From DAOTXR01 sp034435375 (GTDB taxonomy: Bacteria; Chloroflexota; Anaerolineae; Aggregatilineales; UBA3940): a stretch of 5,775 nt of DNA. Shown in pieces: positions 1 to 4,639 of the stretch; position 1 is the stretch's first letter; each line of letters begins with the position of its first letter. The position numbers and the translations under genes were made by a program. Under the pieces are notes generated by a model that worked only from the letters and a program-made list of their open reading frames with translations, was not told the origin of the DNA and made no database searches. The stretch is from the NCBI GenBank assembly GCA_034435375.1, contig DAOTXR010000001.1:1-5775 (forward strand). The letters run 5' to 3'.

Positions 1-35
1 AGGTAGTCCAACAATGCCATAGTTGCTGTGGTCAT
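1..35 (-). CDS. Probable IS256-family transposase, N-terminus only
   Basis: An ATG at 35 opens a frame reading MTTATMALLDY and leaves the window at base 1. It is preceded by a good ribosome binding site (AAAGGAG, about 6 nt before the ATG). It sits at the usual distance inside the putative IS end, and the short start resembles IS256-family transposases, which are DDE recombinases of about 400 residues. Eleven complete codons are too few for a firm family call. The identification rests mainly on its position inside the IS-like terminus. Confidence 0.5.
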   Translation of the reverse strand, partial: MTTATMALLDY

Positions 36-131
36 CTCGTGCTCCTTTTCTGTTTGAGTTTTGCAACCCACAGAGAAGCACGGATGACCGCTTTCGTCAA
101 CCCAATTTACACCACACTATGAGACATTATC
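1..131 (-). mobile_element. End of an IS256-like insertion sequence (partial)
   Basis: Reading the minus strand from 131 leftwards, the sequence begins GATAATGTC and continues to a TGTGGTGTAAA block. From memory this resembles the IS256 terminal repeat (GATAAAGTCC... then TGTGTAAA). The element end is also placed here because the protease reading frame on its right stops resembling its family at this base. About 95 bp of terminal sequence precede a transposase-like start codon at 35. Only one end of the element lies in the window, so neither the target duplication nor the other terminal repeat can be checked. The family assignment is an inference from the terminus and the first residues of the ORF. 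Confidence 0.6.
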
Positions 132-644
132 AAGTTCTTCCCCGAAACCGAGGAAGAATACATAGAAGATGAATGCAGAGACGGCATTGTCTAACGTCAC
201 CCTCAAAGTGAGATTCAAACAGGGTAGCAGTATTGCGGCGCCAGCTAGAAAGTCCCTTCCATTCCACGTTGGTTTGCGCTTTAACAGCCAGCCTACGGCG
301 AAAAGCACGGCGATTTTGACTCCCGCCAACACAATCGCCCCACTCCAATGCTTGTAATCGACAAATGCTAAAGTCGCGCTGGCGATAGCCACGGGCACAA
401 AAGATGTCGCCGCCACATCCAGATGGTACAAGAGATTACGCAGAGATAAGCCATAGGAGGCCAGGTTTCTGCGGGTGATCACCAGCCAGATCACAGGAAC
501 AACGATCATCACGGCATATTCGGCGAAGTAGCGATTGGTGATTTGCCTTTCCCAATAGCCGATGGGAGAAAGACCTACCAACGCGATAAGTAGCATAGTA
601 AGGCCGAAAATGCCTATCACTTCAAAGACTGCTTTTGTCTTCAT
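117..644 (-). pseudogene. CPBP-family intramembrane metalloprotease, 3'-truncated by IS
   Basis: The ORF has 175 codons and is strongly hydrophobic, with membrane segments at about residues 7-27, 43-57, 77-95, 103-121, 132-148 and 154-168. Residues 160-171 read YVFFLGFGEEL, which matches the start of CPBP (Abi/CAAX-protease, PF02517) motif 1, EExxxR. The family match stops right after the two glutamates, E169 and E170. The last four residues (DNVS) and the stop come from the inserted IS256-like end. The arginine of motif 1 and the later FxxxH and H-containing motifs that complete the metal site are missing, so the product should be inactive. It would act in the cytoplasmic membrane; in bacteria some family members are linked to bacteriocin self-immunity. 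The ATG at 644 has only a weak upstream purine run (GAAAG). It follows the attC at 664-723 by 19 bp, so it is the first gene of its cassette. Confidence 0.75.
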
Positions 645-663
645 ATGCTTTCGCTGTTCAGCG

Positions 664-723
664 GGCTAACGATCATGTCCAGCCGCGTTGCGGAGCAACG
701 TCGGCTGCCACCCGGTGTTGGAC
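664..723 (-). repeat. attC: attC site between dehydrogenase-remnant and protease cassettes
   Basis: On the minus strand the R'' box is GTCCAAC (717-723) and the R' box is GTTAGCC (664-670, one mismatch to GTTRRRY). Between them lies a clear hairpin: plus-strand CAGCCGCGTTGC (680-691), loop GGA, then GCAACG, one extra T at 701, then CGGCTG (702-707). On the minus strand the extra base is an A in the left arm, which gives the polarity of a leftward-reading array. The expected recombination point is after the first G of R', at 670. This is the cleanest stem of the complete sites in the window. Confidence 0.88.
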
Positions 724-785
724 GCACTCACGGAACGCACGACTCACCACCTGAAGAAAACACCACCGCCTATATTGCACACCCT

Positions 786-1284
786 TTACAAGAGTTCCAG
801 CGCGAGCAGGACAATGTTGCCGATGCCATGCCCGCTCTCGAGAAGTTGATTGGCTTTGGCCGCTTCCACAATGGGAAACTTGGCTGCGATGATGGGGTTG
901 ATTCGGCCTGCGTTGAGAAGTCTGAACAACGTGGCCCAATCTTCCAGGTAGGGCCATTTGTCGAACACAAATACAGGACCTCCGTGTAGCCTCCCGTGAC
1001 CGTCAACACGCCCACCTGCTCGCCGATGGCGACTCCGCGGACGTCTCCAACTGCATCCACCTCGCCAATAACGGCGTACCCCGCCACAAACGGCAGTTTC
1101 TGTTCGAGCGGAGTGCCAGTGTAGAGCGCTTTCCCCTGGCGGACAGTCACGTCAGGGCGACTCACGGCGGCTGCCAGGACTTTGATTCGTACTCCCCAGA
1201 GGATGGAGGGCGAAGGTCATTCTCGACAACCTGCAAAACTTCTGGCCCGCCGTACCTGGTAACAAGGACGCTCTTGTATTTCAT
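786..1284 (-). pseudogene. Medium-chain dehydrogenase/reductase (quinone-oxidoreductase-like) remnant
   Basis: Three pieces in different frames together resemble a zinc-independent MDR (NADPH:quinone reductase type). The start at 1284 reads MKYKSVLVTRYGGPEVLQVV. After E31 (codon 1192-1194) the frame shifts by a one-base loss. Restoring one G gives VRIKVLAAAVSRPDVTVRQG and so on to VTGGYTEVLYL near 970, which is the GroES-like N-terminal domain. The homology then jumps, with another frame change, to EDWATLFRLLNAGRINPIIA through LLESGHGIGNIVL, the family's C-terminal tail, with stop TAA at 786-788. The Rossmann nucleotide-binding domain is absent. About 165 of the usual 330 or so residues remain, so the gene cannot encode an active enzyme. 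Its ATG overlaps the stop of the upstream membrane-protein gene (ATGA, 1281-1284), so it was translationally coupled to it. Confidence 0.85.
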
Positions 1285-1652
1285 AACCTTGTCCCAAGCA
1301 GGTAAACTGTCAACGCTGCGACGATGGCCATCGTCGCCAGCCCGATTCTGTGAACGGTCAGCATGACGGTGTGATTCAGCTTCCCGGCGCTCATCAACGC
1401 GCCGCTGACGAAGAGCCCAATCACACACAGCGCCGCTACAACCAGTAAAATGGGAAGCACTGCCGGGTAGCTTCCGCTTTTCAATATGTGGGCGATCTGC
1501 CAGGCAGCGAGTATCACTCCGCCCAGAGCAATTAACTTGTGGATGTTGAATAAAATCCCGTTGTATGGTTTGCCCACAAAGCTTAACCAAACGCCGAAAA
1601 CCAACGTCAGCAGGAAAACGATTCCGAGGGTAATGAATTTCGCGATGTCCAT
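1281..1652 (-). CDS. Small four-helix membrane protein of unknown function
   Basis: The 123-residue product is almost entirely hydrophobic, with predicted membrane helices at about residues 6-26, 37-54, 63-86 and 97-119. I do not recognise the family. Four histidines (H38, H55, H94, H101) lie in or at the ends of helices. An NIHKL / TVHRIG arrangement like this is reminiscent of heme-binding membrane proteins, but that is only a suggestion. The start is well supported by AAAGGAA (1659-1665) 6 nt before the ATG. The gene is the first of a two-gene cassette bounded by the attC sites at 1722-1788 and 664-723. Its stop codon overlaps the start of the dehydrogenase remnant by 4 bp, so it may originally have been its partner, for example a membrane redox component. 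Confidence 0.78.
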   Translation of the reverse strand: MDIAKFITLGIVFLLTLVFGVWLSFVGKPYNGILFNIHKLIALGGVILAAWQIAHILKSGSYPAVLPILLVVAALCVIGLFVSGALMSAGKLNHTVMLTVHRIGLATMAIVAALTVYLLGTRL

Positions 1653-1658
1653 CTAAAA

Positions 1659-1665
1659 TTCCTTT
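1659..1665 (-). promoter_or_regulatory. Ribosome binding site of the 123-aa membrane protein
   Basis: The minus strand reads AAAGGAA with a 6-nt spacer to the ATG at 1652. It supports this start and shows that the cassette brings its own translation signal. Confidence 0.7.
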
Positions 1666-1721
1666 TTGTCTCTCTCATATCCTCTGGGCCTGGATATTGT
1701 TCCGCGCCAAACGCCGTGAGC

Positions 1722-1788
1722 GCCCAACAGTTGGCTTCACCTGCGCCGCGCAGCGAGTGAAGCGGTCGGCTGGAAGCGCGGGTTGGGC
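1722..1788 (-). repeat. attC: attC site after the YkvA/DUF1232 cassette
   Basis: On the minus strand R'' is GCCCAAC (1782-1788) and R' is GTTGGGC (1722-1728), an exact inverted match. The L''-like block CAGCCGACC follows R''. The inner stem is CTTCAC paired with GTGAAG (plus strand 1735-1740 and 1757-1762), closing a GC-rich loop region. The L' arm beside R' (minus-strand CCAACTG) pairs poorly with L'', so this site is more degenerate in the middle than the one at 664-723. The box spacing (67 bp) and orientation match the other sites. Confidence 0.82.
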
Positions 1789-1845
1789 GGCGGCCCACCC
1801 ACTACCTATACGAATCTCTAGCATAAACGTTGTTGATCTTGATTA

Positions 1846-1860
1846 CTTAGGCAGCCTAAC
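1846..1860. repeat. Short inverted repeat overlapping the DUF1232 stop codon
   Basis: TTAGGC and GCCTAA flank a single base (1847-1852 and 1854-1859). The right half overlaps the TAG stop of the DUF1232 gene. Read on the minus strand it contains GTTAGGC, a perfect attC R' box, but there is no matching upstream half. It could be a leftover R' box from an old cassette junction or a chance palindrome. It is too short, and has no T-run, to be called a terminator. Confidence 0.3.
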
Positions 1861-2242
1861 CTTTTACTGCACGCACAATTGACCATACGACAGCGATTAC
1901 GATAACAAGCCAGATAGCAACCACCATAATGATTCCAGCTCGACTGATTGGTTTCCCTTGCTGCAACAGCTCCTCGGCTTGCCGCCGAGCATCACTCATT
2001 ACTTCAGGCGGAACCATTTTTAAAGCCAATACGATTCCCAAGGGCGTTACAACCAAGTCGTCGAGGTAACCGAGAACAGGAATGAAGTCTGGGATCAGGT
2101 CTATGGGGCTAAAAGTATGCGCTACCACCAAGCCCAGGAAAGCCTTGGCGTACCAAGGGACTCGCGGATCACGAGCAGCTATGTACAGAGCATACGCTTC
2201 CCGTTTAAGGGTACGAGCGCGACTCTTCAGTCTGGCAATCAA
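1856..2242 (-). CDS. YkvA/DUF1232 family membrane protein
   Basis: The 128-residue protein contains the diagnostic DUF1232 (PF06803) core at about residues 42-67, SPIDLIPDFIPVLGYLDDLV with its conserved acidic residues. A short basic N-terminus (MIARLKSRARTLKREAYALY) precedes it. A clear single membrane helix follows at the C-terminus (about residues 103-122), with a basic tail. The biochemical role of DUF1232 is not established; members are small membrane-associated proteins and are common in cassette arrays. The start is a TTG at 2242, chosen because GGGGGA lies 6 nt upstream and no ATG or GTG is in frame between the attC and this codon. It is the only gene of its cassette, lying between the attC sites at 2281-2350 and 1722-1788, and it begins 38 bp after the former. 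Confidence 0.88.
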   Translation of the reverse strand: MIARLKSRARTLKREAYALYIAARDPRVPWYAKAFLGLVVAHTFSPIDLIPDFIPVLGYLDDLVVTPLGIVLALKMVPPEVMSDARRQAEELLQQGKPISRAGIIMVVAIWLVIVIAVVWSIVRAVKG

Positions 2243-2248
2243 AGCGAT

Positions 2249-2254
2249 TCCCCC
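2249..2254 (-). promoter_or_regulatory. Ribosome binding site fixing the TTG start of the DUF1232 gene
   Basis: The minus strand reads GGGGGA with a 6-nt spacer to the TTG at 2242. It decides this non-ATG start, since no other start codon in frame has a comparable signal. Confidence 0.6.
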
Positions 2255-2280
2255 GAGATAGACACGTACACAGTTGGCCC

Positions 2281-2350
2281 GCCCAACGATAAAGCTCAGT
2301 CGCCCGCCGGGGCGCAGCGGGGCAACCTTGGCTGCAACGCGGTGTTAGGC
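2281..2350 (-). repeat. attC: attC site after the GyrI-like / 126-aa membrane protein module
   Basis: On the minus strand R'' is GCCTAAC (2344-2350) and R' is GTTGGGC (2281-2287), 70 bp in all. A CAGCC block (L''-like) follows R'' and a CGACTG block (L'-like) precedes R'; a GC-rich centre with GCCC/GGGC pairing lies between. The TAA inside R'' is also the stop codon of the membrane protein gene, so coding sequence and recombination site overlap by three bases. That kind of tight packing is often seen in cassettes. Confidence 0.86.
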
Positions 2351-2726
2351 CGCTTTCCGCTGAAGTAAAAACCCGAATCCAAGAGTAACTGTGGGAATAA
2401 TAAAATACGTTACTCCAACGTCTGTCATGTACTCAGCAAAGGAGAGCTGCATAGGGCTTTCCAGCATGAAGAGTGGGAGGTCAATCGCGAGATTGATGAT
2501 GAACCATGCTACTCCGATCACCACGCCTTCTTGCATAAAACCCGCTTTCAGATTTCTGAAATTAGAGAATCGAAAAAAGCACTGCGCACAAAGTGACGAC
2601 AACGGGCATAATGGACTCGAATAAGGGGCGTTGGGATGTCCTGAGCGGGAATATCAGTACGGAAACCACAAACGTTATCAACCACGCAAGAAATCCAAAC
2701 AATCCAACTTTCAAATACTTCTTCAT
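2345..2726 (-). pseudogene. 126-aa membrane protein gene split by a +1 frameshift
   Basis: The start at 2726 has an excellent ribosome binding site (AAGGAGT, 2734-2740, 7-nt spacer) and reads MKKYLKVGLFGFLAWLITFV for 54 codons to a TAA at 2562-2564. Removing one A from the AA in that TAA restores a continuous frame (…LFSILYFRNLKAGFMQEGVV…) to the stop at 2345-2347. That gives a 126-residue protein with about four membrane helices, near residues 5-26, 39-55, 66-81 and 103-121. As it stands only a 54-residue, two-helix fragment would be made. I do not recognise a named family. It lies 19 bp after the GyrI-like gene and was probably co-transcribed with it. The shift is either a real mutation or a single-base sequencing error; the tidy downstream homopolymer-free frame makes both plausible. 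Confidence 0.75.
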
Positions 2727-2733
2727 TGTGATC

Positions 2734-2740
2734 ACTCCTT
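2734..2740 (-). promoter_or_regulatory. Ribosome binding site of the split 126-aa membrane protein
   Basis: AAGGAGT on the minus strand lies 7 nt before the ATG at 2726, within the short gap after the GyrI-like stop codon. It shows that the true start is upstream of the longer downstream open frame, and so exposes the frameshift. Confidence 0.75.
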
Positions 2741-2745
2741 TTTCG

Positions 2746-3378
2746 TCAAGCGGTTCTCTCTATCGGATGCCTCAGGATTGTCTTCAACTTCTCTGGCTTG
2801 GCTCGTCGCGGATCGCCCATGTAAATCTCATGGTGCTTGCCACGAAAGGTATAACCGTTTTCCTGAGCAAAGGCTATCATTCTCTCAATAGTCTGTGGTT
2901 CTTCAGAATACGGACCAATATGCATAATCTGAATGCACAACCCTTCATGGAAGGTTTCAAAACGTAGCCGAGATAGGGCTGGGTTTTCTTTCTTCTCTCT
3001 GAGTTTTTGCAAGGCTTCTCGATACATCGTTTCAGTGATGTGATCTGGCTGCATAATCATCAGTGTCCATTTCCAAGGCTCCTGCTCGTCAAAGTTAAAT
3101 TCGCCCAAATCTGTCCACCACAGACCTTCCAGCGCCATCACAGCGTAATCAATAGGATTGTGTTTTTGTAGTTTGGACATGAACTTTAACGTGAAGGACG
3201 CGCCATACAATGCGCCTATCGCATCCTGAAATTCCTGAGACGTTGCTAGCGTCTCGCCGGGTTGAATCGCACCATCAACCATAACAAATTTGAAGCTCGG
3301 TACATCGACAACTTCCACTCTTCTTGCGGATGGTGCATAGAGATGCTTCAGTTTCTTTCTAAGATCGATTTTCTCCAT
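2746..3378 (-). CDS. GyrI-like small-molecule-binding domain protein
   Basis: The 210-residue soluble protein matches the GyrI-like / SOUL-type effector-binding family (PF06445). Recognisable blocks are KFVMVDGAIQPG (about 30-41), EGLWWTDLGEF (84-94), PWKWTLMIMQPDHIT (101-115), CIQIMHIGPYSEEPQTIERM (148-167) and RGKHHEIYMGDPRRAKPEKL (179-198). No DNA-binding domain is attached, so it belongs to the stand-alone class. Those proteins bind hydrophobic or cationic small molecules, and some have been shown to hydrolyse toxic electrophiles; the ligand here is unknown. The start at 3378 is chosen over an in-frame ATG at 3414 because GGAGGT lies 6 nt upstream of it. The earlier start would also add 12 residues that run through the remains of the attC flank. 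The next gene follows 19 bp after its stop. Confidence 0.9.
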   Translation of the reverse strand: MEKIDLRKKLKHLYAPSARRVEVVDVPSFKFVMVDGAIQPGETLATSQEFQDAIGALYGASFTLKFMSKLQKHNPIDYAVMALEGLWWTDLGEFNFDEQEPWKWTLMIMQPDHITETMYREALQKLREKKENPALSRLRFETFHEGLCIQIMHIGPYSEEPQTIERMIAFAQENGYTFRGKHHEIYMGDPRRAKPEKLKTILRHPIERTA

Positions 3379-3384
3379 TCGGGG

Positions 3385-3390
3385 ACCTCC
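3385..3390 (-). promoter_or_regulatory. Ribosome binding site fixing the GyrI-like start
   Basis: A near-perfect Shine-Dalgarno, GGAGGT, lies 6 nt before the ATG at 3378. It favours this start over the in-frame ATG at 3414. Confidence 0.75.
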
Positions 3391-3422
3391 TACTATCCGT
3401 ATGCCGTTCTTCATAAAGCACA

Positions 3423-3446
3423 GTCGGCTGGAGCGAGTTGTTGGGC
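3423..3446 (-). repeat. attC: Half attC site (R''-L'' only)
   Basis: On the minus strand the sequence gives a perfect R'' box GCCCAAC (3440-3446), a 9-nt spacer, then CAGCCGAC (3423-3430). This is the same left half, including the extra A after CAGCCG, that is seen in the sites at 1722-1788 and 4661-4721. No L' (CGGCTG) or R' (GTTRRRY) partner follows before the GyrI-like gene begins. The glycosidase cassette has therefore lost the right half of its attC and is joined directly to the next module. Confidence 0.75.
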
Positions 3447-3510
3447 GGCACAGCTTCGCTGCAGAGGACCGATGACGAGGTGCTCTCGTAGCAGGCTGGC
3501 ATGGGATGAG

Positions 3511-4626
3511 CTAGGGGAAGACATCGACGTACTCGTCCAATGCGCGGCTGCCGACGAAAGGAATGAACCCCAGCTCTCGCGAGGTGCGATACACCCATGC
3601 CACGTTCTCTGGATTGACGGCGTAGTCCACTGTGAGGATGGTCAATCCCTTAGTCTTCGCAAGTTGTAGCTCCTGGATGTAACTCTCGCTGCTCACATGC
3701 AGGCTGCCCTCAGGATACTGATCGTGCTGTCGACGGCATTCGGAGGAGAGCGCGTTGTAGTAAGCATCGCTCTCGATGTCTGAGTCCGTGCGGGGGAGAG
3801 GGCAATCGCCGGGAGGATCGTTGTCCGCGCCGCCGTCAAACCACACTTGCTCTTGCGCAATCGCATCGATTGAGGCGGCGTAGCTGTCATCCCTGGCCAG
3901 CTCCGCTGCGTTCTGGGCGATGACCAGAAAGCCCGGGTTCTGAGCGCGTCCGAATGCCGCAATGCGACTCACCCACCGTACCATCTCGGCGCGCGCATCA
4001 ATGCCCTGGGCCTCGGCAAGAGCCTTGACGTTCGGGTCCGAGTAGGCCTCTACCCAGTCAAGATACACGCCATCGAAGCCAGCGTCGATTATGGCTTGTA
4101 GGTAGCCATCTGTGCGGAGCCAGATCGCCTGCCACTCGTCTCTCCAGAATGCAACGGGGTAGTTACCTGCCCAGCCATCTGGGTCGGGTCCGGCAATCCA
4201 GTCAGGGTTGCCAGGTTCCCAGCCACTCTGCCAGTAAGTGCGGAAGTCCTCAGCCTGGCCGATGTCAATGTAGGCGAGGACCAACTTCGGATGAGCAGCA
4301 CTTTGTAGATTCGCTACCACTTCGGCAATGGGAAAATCGGTGTTGTTGGCCTCAGACGGAATGAAGTCGATGACAACCAGGTCGTGCGCTGACCTTTCGC
4401 AGGCCCGAATGGCCGATGGCTGGAGATTCACATCTATGAGGTACAGCCAGCTTCGGACTCGGCCAAGACGCGACAGAGAGGTACCAGGCGCGCTGGAAGG
4501 GAGGACATCGGTCGCTTGTCCGGTTGGCGTGGCAGGGAGTCTGGGCGCAGGCGGAGCCTGTGAGGTAGTAGCGCAGGAGGCTAGGGTGATCGCGGCGACG
4601 AAGGTCAAGAGACAAATCCCTCTCAT
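3511..4626 (-). CDS. GH114/TM1410-type lipoprotein glycosidase (endo-alpha-1,4-polygalactosaminidase-like)
   Basis: The 371-residue protein starts with a lipoprotein signal peptide (hydrophobic core 6-14, lipobox LASC with Cys18). A Pro/Ala/Ser/Thr-rich linker follows to about residue 55, then a (beta/alpha)8-type domain. Landmarks typical of the TM1410/GH114 family are WLYLIDVNLQ (60-69), DLVVIDF (82-88), LAYIDIGQAEDFR (117-129), NPDWI (140-144), GFDGVYLDWVEAY (183-195), FLVIAQNA (233-240), IDAIAQEQVWF (253-263) and LTVDYA (331-336). By analogy with characterised GH114 enzymes the acidic residues D186/D190 and E259 are candidate catalytic residues. Family members cleave galactosaminogalactan-like polysaccharides; the substrate here is inferred only. 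After lipidation it would sit on an outer or cell-surface membrane. The start at 4626 has GAGGAG 6 nt upstream. The gene is apparently intact and GC-rich. Confidence 0.85.
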   Translation of the reverse strand: MRGICLLTFVAAITLASCATTSQAPPAPRLPATPTGQATDVLPSSAPGTSLSRLGRVRSWLYLIDVNLQPSAIRACERSAHDLVVIDFIPSEANNTDFPIAEVVANLQSAAHPKLVLAYIDIGQAEDFRTYWQSGWEPGNPDWIAGPDPDGWAGNYPVAFWRDEWQAIWLRTDGYLQAIIDAGFDGVYLDWVEAYSDPNVKALAEAQGIDARAEMVRWVSRIAAFGRAQNPGFLVIAQNAAELARDDSYAASIDAIAQEQVWFDGGADNDPPGDCPLPRTDSDIESDAYYNALSSECRRQHDQYPEGSLHVSSESYIQELQLAKTKGLTILTVDYAVNPENVAWVYRTSRELGFIPFVGSRALDEYVDVFP

Positions 4627-4632
4627 GTTGCT

Positions 4633-4639
4633 CTCCTCA
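4633..4639 (-). promoter_or_regulatory. Glycosidase ribosome binding site overlapping the esterase stop
   Basis: The minus strand reads TGAGGAG. TGA (4637-4639) is the stop of the esterase frame, and GAGGAG (4633-4638) is the Shine-Dalgarno for the ATG at 4626 with a 6-nt spacer. Ribosomes finishing the esterase would end exactly on the initiation region of the next gene, so translational coupling across the cassette boundary is possible. Confidence 0.65.

Noticed and set aside
645..989. Plus-strand open frame of 114 codons across the attC and dehydrogenase remnant
   Set aside because: It covers the attC hairpin and the antisense of the dehydrogenase tail, has no ribosome binding site and no recognisable protein features.
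1162..1590. Minus-strand 142-codon frame as a single protein
   Set aside because: Only its last 41 codons, from the ATG at 1284, are real (start of the dehydrogenase). The upstream part is a shadow of the membrane-protein gene.
1735..1762. GC-rich hairpin as a rho-independent terminator
   Set aside because: It is the central stem of an attC and is not followed by a T-run on the transcribed strand.
3359..3598. Minus-strand 79-codon frame containing PPNNSLQPT
   Set aside because: That peptide is the typical translation of an R''-L'' attC half, so the frame is a recombination-site artefact, not a gene.
3262..3669. Plus-strand open frame of 135 codons
   Set aside because: It spans the antisense of two well-supported genes and the half attC; no start signal and no family resemblance.
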